Below, in pieces: positions 42,541 to 54,325 of a DNA stretch of 64,000 nucleotides. The notes beneath the pieces were generated by a model, which was not told the origin of the DNA, did no database searches, and was given only the letters and a program-made list of their open reading frames with translations. The stretch's first letter is position 1. The number at the start of each line of letters is the position of its first letter. The translations under genes were made by a program, and so were the position numbers. The stretch comes from Heliobacterium chlorum (lineage in GTDB: Bacteria > Bacillota > Desulfitobacteriia > Heliobacteriales > Heliobacteriaceae), in assembly GCF_014502795.1 (NCBI RefSeq), contig NZ_JACVHF010000016.1, forward strand, positions 1-64,000, written 5' to 3'.

Positions 42541-43495
42541 CTCCCTTAGCGACAAAATAAAGATAGTCGACATTCTCCGGATAGAGTACTGCTTTAAGGC
42601 TGGCTTGTCCTGGTGACGCGATCGGTCCTGGCGGGAGTCCGCCATGTTTATAGGTGTTATAGGGGGACTCGATTTCGAGATCTTTATAGTACAGTTTGGC
42701 CTTCGGCTGGTCTAGTAAATACTGTACGGTCGAGCAGGCTTCCAGCTTCATGTTCTTTTTCAGCCGATTCAGAAAGACAGCGGCAATCTTTGGACGATCT
42801 TCCTCTTTCGCTGCTTCCCGCTCAACAAGTGAAGCGAGGGTGACTGCATCGTGGACGCTCATGTTGAGTTCTTTGAGCCGAGCCCGAACTTCCGGTGTCA
42901 GTTCCTGGTTAAAGCGGTTGACCAACATGCGGATGATGTCTTCAGGCGGTGTATCGCGCTGGATGCGATAGGTGGCTGGAAATAAAAACCCTTCCAACCT
43001 CTTTTCATTTGATGGCAGTCCTCGAAGATAGTCGTAATCGAAGGGCACTGTTGCGAGGGCTTTGCGAAATGCCTCTTTATCGACTAACCCTTTGTTAACT
43101 AAAAGGTCCGTAATTTGGCGAATCGTATACCCCTCAGGAATCGTAAAGGTGTAGAGCAACGTCTTTCCATCGTTCAATTGATCAAGGATTTGAGGAACCG
43201 ATGATCCTGAATTTAAGAGGTAGTCACCGGCTTTAAGCGACTCAGAACCGTGAAAACGAGTGTATAGACTAAAAGCCCAACTGCTGCGAATGACCTTTTG
43301 TTGCTCCAGAATGCCCCCGATTTCTTTTGCCGAAACGTTCGAAGGAATATTGACGATAATATCATGGCCTGCGCCCGGTTCCAGGGGGGTGATTCCTTCT
43401 TGATAGGTATAAAAGACTTGAAGTGCAATGATACCGATGATCAAAATGATCATGAAAAAAAGCTTCGTCGACCTGCCCCGCTTCTCTCTCCGCAC
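42473..43495 (-). CDS. mltG: Endolytic transglycosylase MltG
   Basis: A membrane-bound glycan-strand terminase (340 aa). One N-terminal helix (about 10-28) anchors it. A LysM-like/PASTA-like segment (VNIPSNVSAKEIGGILEQQKVI) precedes the YceG catalytic domain with the Glu in TLASLVEREAAKEEDRPKIAAVFLNRL and YNTYKHGGLPPGPIASPGQASLKA. GTG start after AGGAGGAG. The end overlaps the U32 gene, so the two are co-transcribed. Confidence 0.94.
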   Translation of the reverse strand: MRREKRGRSTKLFFMIILIIGIIALQVFYTYQEGITPLEPGAGHDIIVNIPSNVSAKEIGGILEQQKVIRSSWAFSLYTRFHGSESLKAGDYLLNSGSSVPQILDQLNDGKTLLYTFTIPEGYTIRQITDLLVNKGLVDKEAFRKALATVPFDYDYLRGLPSNEKRLEGFLFPATYRIQRDTPPEDIIRMLVNRFNQELTPEVRARLKELNMSVHDAVTLASLVEREAAKEEDRPKIAAVFLNRLKKNMKLEACSTVQYLLDQPKAKLYYKDLEIESPYNTYKHGGLPPGPIASPGQASLKAVLYPENVDYLYFVAKGDGYHYFSRTYSEHLQAMAKYNN

Positions 43496-43590
43496 GGTTT
43501 CTCCTCCTCTGAAAAAAATCCTCCATCTAACTCAGGGAGGACATCGGTACCATTATACGCGCTATACGACAGCAAACTCAATATTTCCCG

Positions 43591-43627
43591 AAAAAACGAA
43601 AAGCCACCCGGTTTCCCGGATGGCTTT
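43591..43627 (-). terminator. Terminator after the DUF1292 gene
   Basis: Minus strand: stem AAAGCCATCCGG/CCGGGTGGCTTT (one mismatch) with a 4-nt loop, followed by a T-rich run TTTTCGTTTTTT. It separates the ruvX side from mltG. Confidence 0.8.
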
Positions 43628-43638
43628 GAATAGGTAAT

Positions 43639-43911
43639 TTACTCTTGATCATCCAATTCTTCTTCGCTCATCTCTTGCCAGAAATCAGCGACTTTTTCCC
43701 ATTCTTCGTCGTCTTCAATGTGGCTGAATACTTCTTCCCCGTTTTCCTCATACTCAACGCGCAAGATGATCGCTTCATCTTCTTCATCGTCAAGAGGCAG
43801 GAGAATAGCGTACTCACGACCGTCGACCTCGACACGATCCAGTTCTTCGAATTCTAACTCATTACCATCTTCATCCGTCAGGACGATGATATTTTCTTGT
43901 TCTTGATCCAC
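43639..43911 (-). CDS. DUF1292 (YrzB-like) acidic protein
   Basis: A 90-residue, extremely acidic protein (about 40% Asp/Glu) with the DUF1292 pattern NIIVLTDEDGNELEFEELD and YAILLPLDDEEDEAIILRVE. The family is found beside ruvX and ireB in most Firmicutes; its function is not established. Here it keeps that order: mltG, yrzB-like, ruvX. Confidence 0.92.
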   Translation of the reverse strand: MDQEQENIIVLTDEDGNELEFEELDRVEVDGREYAILLPLDDEEDEAIILRVEYEENGEEVFSHIEDDEEWEKVADFWQEMSEEELDDQE

Positions 43912-44090
43912 CGGTCAATCACCTCTATTCGCTTCCAAACTAAAGCCATTGTATACCAGGAAAAACCCCTTGTCAACGAAAGCTCAACCTAAGTATATCC
44001 AAACTGTCCGTTAACTAAACATCTTGTTCATTAATGACAGTGAGTTCCCGATCAATAAGAAGTTCTTTGTCTTTTTCCATGAGATCAGGT

Positions 44091-44513
44091 TCATTTTTTA
44101 CAACTATTGGCATCTATATAATTCTGTAATATGAGCACTGCCGCTAATTTGTCTACCACTTTTTTGCGTTTTGCCCTGGACATATCCCCCTCTAAAAGGG
44201 TCTTATGGGCTGCAACGGTCGTCAGGCGCTCATCCCAAAAGTGGACAGGAATCTTAAGACGCTTTTCAATAAGACTTCCGAATTTCCGCACTTCGTCCGC
44301 TTTAGGTCCGTAGGTACCGTTCATATTTCGCGGCAGGCCGCAGACGACGGAATCGACCTCCCATTGCTGCATCAGTTCTTGTAAACGCTGCAGATCCGCC
44401 TCTAGGCGAGTGCGGCGGATCGTCTCAACTCCTTGAGCAGTCCATCCCATTAAATCGGAAACGGCGATACCTATGGTTTTCTCTCCTACGTCTAAGCCCA
44501 TCGTCCGCAACAC
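44091..44513 (-). CDS. ruvX: Holliday-junction resolvase-like protein RuvX (YqgF)
   Basis: RNase H-fold nuclease involved in pre-16S rRNA 5'-end maturation and possibly recombination (140 aa). Motifs: GLDVGEKTIGIAVSD with the catalytic Asp, VCGLPRNMNGTYGPKADEV, and FWDERLTTVAA. GTG start adjoins the stop of the upstream aldo/keto reductase; an ATG four codons later is also possible. Confidence 0.93.
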   Translation of the reverse strand: MLRTMGLDVGEKTIGIAVSDLMGWTAQGVETIRRTRLEADLQRLQELMQQWEVDSVVCGLPRNMNGTYGPKADEVRKFGSLIEKRLKIPVHFWDERLTTVAAHKTLLEGDMSRAKRKKVVDKLAAVLILQNYIDANSCKK

Positions 44514-45458
44514 TCATACCACCTTGATGCAAAAATCCCTGCACATACGGCTGCAGTATCCACAGAGCACACAGCGGCCCTTCTCCACGTAAACTTGTGG
44601 ACCAAGCAAATGGAGAGCCTTTTGAGGGCAAGCAGGAATACACTTGCCGCACCCTTGGCACCAATCTTCAATGTGTAGGCGCCGCTCCCGTTTCTGTACT
44701 TGTGCCCAAGTTTCGCCGTCGCCATCGTTTCCCGAAAACAGCTGCAGGTTCAACGCCAGTTCTTTCGGAGACTGCATGCCTACGGCAATCGCCTGTATAT
44801 GGGGTTGTCCCAGAGCCCATCTCATCGCCGCTTGAGCTTGGCCGTAAAGATTACCGCCACCGAGGACCTTCATGGCATAGATTCCTTTTCCCCTCTGGCG
44901 GGCCTCTTGTATCGATGCCAGCATCTCCTCTACCGTTCCATCGAGGATGCCGATACCAGCCATATTGACGAGCGGATGGATGATATCGATCTCAGGAACG
45001 GCGAGGGCGGCTCGTACACCTGCCACCGAATGGGTCGATAAGCCAACGGCCTTCACCCATCCCTTCGCTTTTGCCTCCAGCAGGTACTCAAAGGCTTCCC
45101 AATGGCCGCGCAAGGTATGTTCGCTTTCCTGTTCATGGAGCAGGAAGATCTCCACCCGATCCCGATCTAAGTCTCTCCGGGCTTCCTCCAGTGCCTCAGC
45201 CATCGCTGAGGCCGTATAGGCATAGGATTTACTAGCAATAACCACGTCACCAGAATAGCCCTGAAGAGCCTTGCGGATATAAGGGTAAGTGCCGTAGATC
45301 TGTGCAGTGTCGACAAAATTAACGCCCGACTCAAAGGCCAATCGCAAAAGGGCTGCCCCTTCTTCAAGGGGCAACCCTGCCTGCAACGGGCCTATGGTCA
45401 GGCTTCCAAAACAGAGACGGGATACCTTAACTCCAGTTTGGCCTAGCTCTATTTGCAT
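44514..45458 (-). CDS. Aldo/keto reductase with C-terminal 2[4Fe-4S] domain
   Basis: An oxidoreductase of 314 aa: TIM-barrel AKR part ([15 protein letters not shown], then [11 protein letters not shown] with catalytic Asp and Tyr, and VVIASKSYA with Lys), followed by a ferredoxin-like tail with [12 protein letters not shown] and [11 protein letters not shown]. Such fusions are frequent in anaerobes; substrates are unknown. It sits between ireB (10-bp overlap) and ruvX (stop codon adjacent to the ruvX start), which in most relatives are direct neighbours. It seems to be an insertion into a conserved operon. Confidence 0.93.
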   Translation of the reverse strand: MQIELGQTGVKVSRLCFGSLTIGPLQAGLPLEEGAALLRLAFESGVNFVDTAQIYGTYPYIRKALQGYSGDVVIASKSYAYTASAMAEALEEARRDLDRDRVEIFLLHEQESEHTLRGHWEAFEYLLEAKAKGWVKAVGLSTHSVAGVRAALAVPEIDIIHPLVNMAGIGILDGTVEEMLASIQEARQRGKGIYAMKVLGGGNLYGQAQAAMRWALGQPHIQAIAVGMQSPKELALNLQLFSGNDGDGETWAQVQKRERRLHIEDWCQGCGKCIPACPQKALHLLGPQVYVEKGRCVLCGYCSRMCRDFCIKVV

Positions 45459-45721
45459 TCCTTGTGGCTCTCCAAGTAGTAGCGAACCAGTTCTTCCAAC
45501 AGGTCGTCACGTTCAAGTCTGCGAATCAAACTGCGGGCGTTTTTATGGCTGGTGATATAGGCCGGATCTCCAGAAAGCAAATAACCGACTAACTGGTTGA
45601 TCGGGTTATAGCCCTTTTCTTTGAGCGCCTCGTGCACAGTATATAGGATGTCGCTCGTCGCCAGTTCGTCGTCGACTTTGCCCTGAAACATCATGGTTTG
45701 GTCAAAACTTTCGTTGGCCAT
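45449..45721 (-). CDS. ireB: IreB-family regulatory phosphoprotein
   Basis: A 90-residue protein (DUF965, YrzL). In enterococci IreB is phosphorylated by the Ser/Thr kinase IreK on N-terminal threonines and tunes cell-wall stress resistance. The motif [60 protein letters not shown]-type core is clear (residues 3-80). ATG at 45721 with GGGGG 9 nt upstream. Follows alaS as in most Firmicutes. Confidence 0.95.
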   Translation of the reverse strand: MANESFDQTMMFQGKVDDELATSDILYTVHEALKEKGYNPINQLVGYLLSGDPAYITSHKNARSLIRRLERDDLLEELVRYYLESHKECK

Positions 45722-45883
45722 CGGTCCCAACCCCCTAACGGACGGCAGAAAAAATCTCTTCCAGCCATATATTCTCCGCCAGTTTCTATTTTCCTCTGTC
45801 TTTGTGTAAAAAATACTTAGTCCGCCTAGTGTTTGTTCGTTATATTAATCAAGACCAGGCTAGAGTAACATTGTGCTAAATGC

Positions 45884-46057
45884 GGGGGTCTGTTGGCTCC
45901 GGTCACTAAGAGCTTCGCGGCTGCTCGCTTTTCTGCTGCGCTAGGGCGCCAAAACCTCTGGACTTTTCTGCATGTGAACCTTGGCGCCCTTTACGCTTCG
46001 CAGACTTCGCTCGCTTACGCCGCTCCGCTCAAATCGCTCCCTCCGTCAACAGACCCC
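45884..46057. repeat. Intergenic repeat, copy 1
   Basis: One of four related intergenic elements in this window. Terminal inverted arms GGGGTCTGTTG (45885-45895) and CAACAGACCCC (46047-46057) are perfectly complementary, with an inner pair GGGCGCCAA/TTGGCGCCC. The whole can fold into one long imperfect hairpin. It lies in the 403-bp gap between alaS (3' end) and ireB. The rest of that gap is featureless A/T-rich sequence. Confidence 0.85.
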
Positions 46058-46124
46058 AAGCTTTGTTTCATGTTACATTCTAAAGGTACAATGTTTTGTC
46101 ACTGGTTAATTCACGTTTAACCGA

Positions 46125-48948
<2,824 letters not shown>

Positions 48949-48975
48949 GTAAATCCACTCCACGAATGCAAGGCT

Positions 48976-49998
48976 TTACACAAAAACTTTTAAGAGAATA
49001 TATCTCCCGATCACTCGCCCAACGGCCGTTAATGGCACAGCAAGCAACATTCCCAATGTTCCGAAAAGATTCCCGCCGGCCAGGAGGACAAAGATGACCG
49101 TCAGGGGATGAAGCCCGATCGAATCTCCCAGAATTTTCGGAGAGAGCAGGTTTGATTCGATTTGCTGGATGAGGATCATGATCCCGACTGCCCAGAGGGC
49201 CAATCGCGGCGATTCGAGGAGGCCTACCATGACTGCTGGAACCATGCCGATGATCGGTCCAAAATAGGGGATCAAGTCTGCCACACCTGCGATGATGCCG
49301 ATGAGCACACTGTATTCGAGACCGATCCACCATAGACCGACTGTAGTCAGAACACCGACGATAGCGGCCATGAGCAGGTTGCAACGGATGACCGCTTTAA
49401 GGACCCGGTTGACGTCTAAAGCGACGATCTGGACATGACTTCGCCATCGCTGAGGCAGCAGATGCAAGAACCCTTCACCGATCGTTTCCCAGTCCCGAAG
49501 AAAATAGAAGGCCATCACCGGAATCAGTACGATATCGAGGGCGTTGGACAGCAAAGTCACGATGCTGTTCAATAGCCAGCGCACCGCTCTTAACAGCGTC
49601 TCCTCACCCTGAGCCAGGGTCTCTCCCCATACCTGTTGAATCGCCGGTGGAAACCCGGAAGAGATCAGGCTCTGTTGAATTCCATCGGCCGCTTTTTGGA
49701 CCTGTTCCACATAGCCAGGCAACTGAACGCTGAAACGATTGAGCTCGCCGAGGATCAGCGGAAGCCCGTAGGCGATTATGGAGGCGAATCCGCCGAAGAC
49801 GACGACGAACAAAAGCAGGATAGCCCAAGTGCGGGGAATACCATGGTGCTCTAACCAGATCACACCAGGAAAGAGCAAATAAGCCAGCAAGGCGGCGACG
49901 AGGAAGGGCGTCAAAGTCTGACGAGTCAGATAAGCAAAAAGGAAGACGCAAAGCAGAAAACCGCTTACCGATACGATGCGCCAACGGCCCTTCAACAA
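48976..49998 (-). CDS. AI-2E family transporter (YrrI-like permease)
   Basis: An integral membrane protein of about 340 aa with 7-8 helices in the usual 2+large-soluble+5 layout (FLLCVFLFAYLTRQTLTPFLVAALLAYLLFP; then IGIIAGVADLIPYFGPIIGMVPA). The family exports a range of substrates or works as cation antiporters; the autoinducer name is historical. An upstream ATG at 50034 lies inside a terminator hairpin. The TTG at 49998, 11 nt after GGAGG, is more likely. Its place between alaS and the PRC-barrel gene is standard for clostridia. Confidence 0.9.
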   Translation of the reverse strand: MLKGRWRIVSVSGFLLCVFLFAYLTRQTLTPFLVAALLAYLLFPGVIWLEHHGIPRTWAILLLFVVVFGGFASIIAYGLPLILGELNRFSVQLPGYVEQVQKAADGIQQSLISSGFPPAIQQVWGETLAQGEETLLRAVRWLLNSIVTLLSNALDIVLIPVMAFYFLRDWETIGEGFLHLLPQRWRSHVQIVALDVNRVLKAVIRCNLLMAAIVGVLTTVGLWWIGLEYSVLIGIIAGVADLIPYFGPIIGMVPAVMVGLLESPRLALWAVGIMILIQQIESNLLSPKILGDSIGLHPLTVIFVLLAGGNLFGTLGMLLAVPLTAVGRVIGRYILLKVFV

Positions 49999-50020
49999 GG
50001 CCGCCACCACCTCCAGATGG

Positions 50021-50052
50021 AAAAAGCCCGGCATAGGCGGGCGGGCTTTTTT
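50021..50052 (-). terminator. Terminator of the zinc-ribbon gene
   Basis: GC-rich stem (AAAAAGCCC/GGGCTTTTT plus inner GC pairs) with a T run on the minus strand. It overlaps the first codons of the longest frame of the next gene, which is why a later start is preferred there. Confidence 0.75.
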
Positions 50053-50054
50053 GC

Positions 50055-50237
50055 TTATACGGTTGCCTGAGTGATCGGGTCGGAAAAGACTTCCGGTTCG
50101 ATGGCCATCAAGGTACCATCTTCTGCTACTTCAAAGACTTCATTGCGTTCGTTGTACTCAATAAAGCAGTTCCAGCAGTAATACTGGTTCACCCCGACTT
50201 TGCCCACCTGCTTTCCGCCACAGATAGGACAGCCCAT
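50055..50237 (-). CDS. Small zinc-ribbon protein, 60 aa
   Basis: Two CxxC pairs (GCPICGGKQ near the start, YYCWNCFIEYN near 20) make a zinc ribbon, followed by an acidic tail (VFEVAEDGTLMAIEPEV). GGGGGAT precedes the ATG. Proteins like this are common just beside the PRC-barrel gene in clostridia; role unknown. Confidence 0.85.
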   Translation of the reverse strand: MGCPICGGKQVGKVGVNQYYCWNCFIEYNERNEVFEVAEDGTLMAIEPEVFSDPITQATV

Positions 50238-50257
50238 GGAAATCCCCCCATCTCCGC

Positions 50258-50746
50258 CTAGAGCGACCGCTGCCACGCGTCTTGCCAGTGATCGGCAACA
50301 ACGATGGTCTCGGGACTCCAGCGTAACACATCCGGCCATGGAAGTTGGATCCGTCCGGTCAATAAGTCCTGCATCAGACCATCAGTCACTTCGACACCGG
50401 TCACATGACCTTGTGACGGATCGATGAGCAGGTCTCCGACCTGACCGATCGACCGTCCCCCCTGCGTCATTACCGGACATCCGGAAAACCGGGAAATACA
50501 AAGTCGTTTTTCTTCCGTGTCCTGGGAGGCTGCTTCCGGTTGAGCTTCCGTTCGGATCACATCCTGGTCCACTTGAACTTGGGACCAGGAAATCCGTGAA
50601 GTCCCTCCCTCTGCCTGAGCATCGATGAGAAGTTCCGTCACTCTTCCCTGTTCGGGATCGACAATCAGGTCGGCTACCCGTCCCAGTGTCTGACCCGATG
50701 CCGGATGGACAATCGGCAGATGGATGACGTCTCTTCCTTTCAGCAT
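50258..50746 (-). CDS. PRC-barrel domain protein (YrrD-like)
   Basis: A 162-residue cytosolic protein with two PRC-barrel repeats (HPASGQTLGRVADLIVDPEQGRVTELLID and MTQGGRSIGQVGDLLIDPSQGHVTGVEV). PRC barrels occur in photosynthetic reaction-centre H subunits and in RNA-processing proteins; in Firmicutes the function is unknown. Sits 20 bp before the zinc-ribbon gene, likely one operon. Confidence 0.88.
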   Translation of the reverse strand: MLKGRDVIHLPIVHPASGQTLGRVADLIVDPEQGRVTELLIDAQAEGGTSRISWSQVQVDQDVIRTEAQPEAASQDTEEKRLCISRFSGCPVMTQGGRSIGQVGDLLIDPSQGHVTGVEVTDGLMQDLLTGRIQLPWPDVLRWSPETIVVADHWQDAWQRSL

Positions 50747-50807
50747 GCGGGCATCTCCCTAAGGTTGTTCGTAGAGCCTGCGTGGCGCATACTCTGGTCT
50801 TTGCTTA

Positions 50808-51938
50808 CTATTTTTGACCTATTTTCGGCGGCTTTATACTCGGTAAAGACAAATCCAGGTTTTCGAGGATCGTCCCACCGCCTACCACCCAATCTCCCTG
50901 ATAAAAGACGACGGCTTGACCCGGTGTGATGGCACGCTGTTTCTCTTCGAACTCGACGATGACTTGATCGCCTTCCTCAGTGGGTCGGATGATCGCCTTG
51001 GCTACAGGGGCGCTGTAGCGAATCTTCGCCTGCACCTCCATGGGCGCCGTTAAATGTTCTACCTCGATCCAGTTCAAATCTCCGGCGAGCAACCGGCGGC
51101 TGAACACGTCTTCATCCCTGCCGATGATGACTGCATTACGTGCCACATCGAGGCCGACTACATAAGCCGGGTAGCCAAAAGCTTGTCCAAGACCCTTGCG
51201 CTGGCCGACTGTATAAAAAGGCAATCCTTGATGGGTTCCGATGACGTTTCCGCTCGTATCGACGAAGGGACCCGGGGCAAAGCGGTTCTCCGGGTAACGC
51301 TCCTGCAAGAAGCGTCGGTAGTCATTGTCCGGAATAAAACAAATCTCCTGGCTGTCCGGTTTGGAAGCGACGGCCAGGTTGTATCCCCGGGCCATTTCAC
51401 GGATTTCCGGTTTCGTAAATCCGCCCAAGGGGAACATGGTCCGGCTCAGTTGTTCCTGAGTCATATTAAAAAGGACATAGGATTGATCTTTTTTCGCATC
51501 CTTGGCTTGTCCGAGTCGGTACCGTTGTCGATCGGCATCATATTCGATACGAGCATAGTGACCCGTGGCTACCTTGTCTGCGCCGAGTGCTAACGATTTT
51601 TGCAGCAGTCCTTCAAACTTGATGACCCGGTTACAGCGAATACAGGGGTTGGGCGTTTGACCGGCCAGGTATTCCTGTCCAAAGTAGTTGATGACTTCCT
51701 CTTCAAAATAGTCGCGAAAGTTCATCACGTAATGGGGGATCCCCAAGGTGAAAGCGACCCGGCGGGCGTCTTCCACCGCCGATAAGGAGCAACAACCCCC
51801 TTCAGCACCTTCGGGCGCGTCTTTCGGCCAGATCTGCAGGGTCACCCCGATGACGTTATATCCTTTTTCGAGCAAAAGAGCGGCGGTCACAGATGAATCT
51901 ACGCCGCCGCTCATGGCTACTACAACTGTCTCTGGCAT
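50808..51938 (-). CDS. mnmA: tRNA-specific 2-thiouridylase MnmA
   Basis: Thiolates U34 of tRNA-Lys, -Glu and -Gln using persulfide from a cysteine desulfurase. Motifs: VAMSGGVDSSVTAALLL (PP-loop), NPCIRCN with the catalytic Cys and SQEICFIPD with the second Cys. 376 aa, normal. The desulfurase and scaffold genes just upstream (iscS, iscU) supply its sulfur in the usual Firmicute arrangement. Confidence 0.96.
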   Translation of the reverse strand: MPETVVVAMSGGVDSSVTAALLLEKGYNVIGVTLQIWPKDAPEGAEGGCCSLSAVEDARRVAFTLGIPHYVMNFRDYFEEEVINYFGQEYLAGQTPNPCIRCNRVIKFEGLLQKSLALGADKVATGHYARIEYDADRQRYRLGQAKDAKKDQSYVLFNMTQEQLSRTMFPLGGFTKPEIREMARGYNLAVASKPDSQEICFIPDNDYRRFLQERYPENRFAPGPFVDTSGNVIGTHQGLPFYTVGQRKGLGQAFGYPAYVVGLDVARNAVIIGRDEDVFSRRLLAGDLNWIEVEHLTAPMEVQAKIRYSAPVAKAIIRPTEEGDQVIVEFEEKQRAITPGQAVVFYQGDWVVGGGTILENLDLSLPSIKPPKIGQK

Positions 51939-51987
51939 TGTGAAGACCTCAATTCACTTGCAGTAAAAGTGTTAAATTATGCTAAAG

Positions 51988-52163
51988 CGGGGGTGCATCG
52001 ACTTCACTCGCTAAGAGCCCCGCGCTACTCGATTGCCCACTACGCTAGGGCGCCAAAACCCCTGGGCTGTTCTGCGAGTGAACCATGGCGCCCTGTACGC
52101 TTCGTGGACTGCTCTCGCTTAACGCCGCTTCGCTCAAATCGCTCGCTCCGTCGATGCACCCCT
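51988..52163. repeat. Intergenic repeat, copy 2
   Basis: Terminal arms GGGGTGCATCGAC (51990-52002) and GTCGATGCACCCC (52150-52162) are perfectly complementary yet differ from those of copy 1. Inner arms GGGCGCCA/TGGCGCCC are shared. Lies between mnmA (5' side) and iscU (3' side), same orientation as the other copies. Confidence 0.88.
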
Positions 52164-52186
52164 AACTTTTCTACAGCAAAAAAAGG

Positions 52187-52567
52187 TTATTCTTTACTAT
52201 CTTCCCGTTTCGCCTTATAGTCTGCAATCGCCTTGTGCAGCGCATCGGCAGCTAAGTTGCTGCAGTGCATTTTTTGTGGGGGCAGTCCGTCGAGGGCTTC
52301 GGCGACGGCTTCGTTGGTCAGTTTGAGAGCTTCGTCAATGCTTTTGCCGATGACCAGTTCAGTGCAGATGGAACTGGTCGCGATAGCAGCGCCGCAGCCG
52401 AAGGTTTTGAACTTGACGTCTTTAATAATATCGTCTTCTACGTCGATATAAATGCGCATAATGTCGCCACAGGTGGGGTTGCCCACTTCGCCTACGCCGC
52501 TGGGCTTTTCAATTTCCCCGACGTTGCGGGGATTCATAAAATGGTCCATTACTTTATCGGTGTACAT
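52187..52567 (-). CDS. iscU: Fe-S cluster assembly scaffold IscU/NifU
   Basis: Builds [2Fe-2S]/[4Fe-4S] clusters before transfer to apoproteins (126 aa, single NifU-N domain). Three conserved Cys: PTCGDIMRIYI, SSICTELVIGKS and KMHCSNLAADALHKAI, plus Asp of the CGD motif. Start overlaps the iscS end by 19 bp. Confidence 0.96.
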   Translation of the reverse strand: MYTDKVMDHFMNPRNVGEIEKPSGVGEVGNPTCGDIMRIYIDVEDDIIKDVKFKTFGCGAAIATSSICTELVIGKSIDEALKLTNEAVAEALDGLPPQKMHCSNLAADALHKAIADYKAKREDSKE

Positions 52568-53736
52568 GTTTGCGCCTCCTTGCGATCATATAGGGGGGAC
52601 ATGGCCCGGAGCCGTTCGATGATTTCCGGGACCACTTGTAACACATAGTCGATGTCTGCTTCCGAATTATCTCGTCCCAAGGTGAGCCGCAGCGAACCAT
52701 GGGCGATTTCATGGGGGATGCCCATCGCCAGCAAGACATGGGACGGGTCGAGGGATCCTGAGGTGCAAGCCGAACCGGAAGAACCGGCGATACCTTTCAT
52801 GTCCAGCATGAGCAAGAGCGATTCACCTTCAATGTAACGAATCGATACATTAACATTGATGGGCAGGCGATCGGTGGAATGCCCGTTCAGCTTCACTTCC
52901 GGAATGGCAGTGAGCCCTTCGATGAGGCGGTTGCGCAGTTTGGTCATGCGGCTCGTTTCTTCTGGCAGGTCACGGGTCATGATTTCGGCAGCTTTACCAA
53001 ATCCGACGATACCAGGGAGGTTTTCCGTTCCTGGGCGTCGTTTCCGTTCCTGTCCGCCTCCATGGGTGAGGGGAAATAGCTTCGTCCCTTTGCGGATGTA
53101 AAGGCACCCGACACCTTTCGGTCCGTAAATTTTATGTGATGAGGCCGATAATAAATCCACGCCTAGGTCGTTTACGTCGACAGGAATTTTACCGGCTGTC
53201 TGTACGGCGTCTGTATGCATGATGGCGCCATGCTCTTTGACGATACGGGTGATTTCCTGGATCGGTTGAATCGTCCCGACTTCGTTGTTGGCATGCATGA
53301 TGGTGACTAATGTCGTCTCTGGCCGCAAGGCCGCTTTTAGATCTTCGATCTTGACCATGCCATATTCATCGACCGGTAAAACGGTGATTTCGAAGCCTTC
53401 TTTTTTCAGCGCTAGACAGGCATCCAAGACAGCATGGTGTTCTATCGCTGAGGTGATGATATGGTTGCCTTTCTTGCGCATGGCACGGGCCACGCCGAAG
53501 ATGGCTAGGTTGTCGGCTTCCGTACCACCGCTGGTAAAGATGATTTCCTCGGGCCGGGCGCCAATCAATTTGGCCACGTTCGACCGGGCATCTTCCAAGA
53601 GTTTTTTCGCTTCTCGGCCGAAGGAATGGACGCTAGATGGGTTCCCAAAGTGATCCCGCATGCAAGCGACCATCGCTTCAATGACTTCCGGATGTACGGG
53701 GGTAGTAGCCCCATGGTCCAAATAGACACGTCGCAT
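52549..53736 (-). CDS. iscS: Cysteine desulfurase IscS/NifS
   Basis: PLP enzyme converting Cys to Ala and a persulfide for clusters and tRNA thiolation. Starts YLDHGATTPVHPEV. The PLP lysine is in SASSHKIYGPKGVG, and the catalytic Cys lies in SGSACTSGSLDPSHVL. ATG at 53736 after GAGGAGAG (395 aa). Operon with iscU. Confidence 0.96.
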   Translation of the reverse strand: MRRVYLDHGATTPVHPEVIEAMVACMRDHFGNPSSVHSFGREAKKLLEDARSNVAKLIGARPEEIIFTSGGTEADNLAIFGVARAMRKKGNHIITSAIEHHAVLDACLALKKEGFEITVLPVDEYGMVKIEDLKAALRPETTLVTIMHANNEVGTIQPIQEITRIVKEHGAIMHTDAVQTAGKIPVDVNDLGVDLLSASSHKIYGPKGVGCLYIRKGTKLFPLTHGGGQERKRRPGTENLPGIVGFGKAAEIMTRDLPEETSRMTKLRNRLIEGLTAIPEVKLNGHSTDRLPINVNVSIRYIEGESLLLMLDMKGIAGSSGSACTSGSLDPSHVLLAMGIPHEIAHGSLRLTLGRDNSEADIDYVLQVVPEIIERLRAMSPLYDRKEAQTCTPIK

Positions 53737-53821
53737 TGGTATTCTCTCCTCTGACCGCATTCATTGTTGTAGACAGGTGAGAGCCTTTATCTAAGGCTCT
53801 TCGTGGAGTCTGGGAGCGGTT

Positions 53822-54274
53822 CTAGATGTGATACATATAGTTGCCTTCGGCAAATCTCATTTTCTCCGCTTCCTTCACCATGTCAGCCAAGGTGATCCCG
53901 TCAATGACTTGCTCGATGGAATCGCGTACTTTGGCCCAGATCATCTTGGTTATACACTGATCGGCCCGAGCGCACCGTTCGGTCAATTCTTCGTTGACAC
54001 AGTCAACAGGCGCTACAGGCCCCTCTAACACTCGAATGATATCTCCGACGGTGATGGCCGACGGTTCTTTCGACAGTATATATCCCCCTTGCGCTCCCCG
54101 GATGCTGTTCACTAAACCGGCTTTTCGCAAACCGGCGATGATCTGTTCCAGGTAGTGCTCGGAGATATCCTGTCGCTCGGCGACCATCTTCAGGGATACC
54201 GGTCCTTGTCCAAAATGCTGAGCCAAGTCAAACATGGCCCGCACACCATATTGTCCTTTGGTGGATAGCTTCAT
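53822..54274 (-). CDS. iscR: Rrf2-family regulator IscR
   Basis: A 150-residue winged-helix repressor controlling isc genes. YGVRAMFDLAQHFGQGPVSLKMVAERQDISEHYLEQIIAGLRKAGLV-type DNA-binding half at residues 9-57, then a Cys trio (DCVNEELTERCARADQC) able to hold an Fe-S cluster. Stands at the head of iscR-iscS-iscU-mnmA. Confidence 0.93.
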   Translation of the reverse strand: MKLSTKGQYGVRAMFDLAQHFGQGPVSLKMVAERQDISEHYLEQIIAGLRKAGLVNSIRGAQGGYILSKEPSAITVGDIIRVLEGPVAPVDCVNEELTERCARADQCITKMIWAKVRDSIEQVIDGITLADMVKEAEKMRFAEGNYMYHI

Positions 54275-54325
54275 CGCTTCACCTCACGGTCTGAAACGCT
54301 TGAATTTGTCAAGAATCTTACTTAT

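Noticed and set aside
41059-42645. Longest U32 frame, starting at 42645
   Set aside because: The first 35-55 residues lie inside mltG and show no U32 similarity, so a later start is more likely.
45893-46120. Open frames through the intergenic repeats (also 51969-52220 and 55723-55923)
   Set aside because: The frames differ between copies, lack ribosome sites, and arise because the palindromic arms avoid stops.
48976-50034. ATG at 50034 as start of the AI-2E-type permease
   Set aside because: The codon lies within the terminator hairpin of the preceding gene. A TTG at 49998 has a proper ribosome site.
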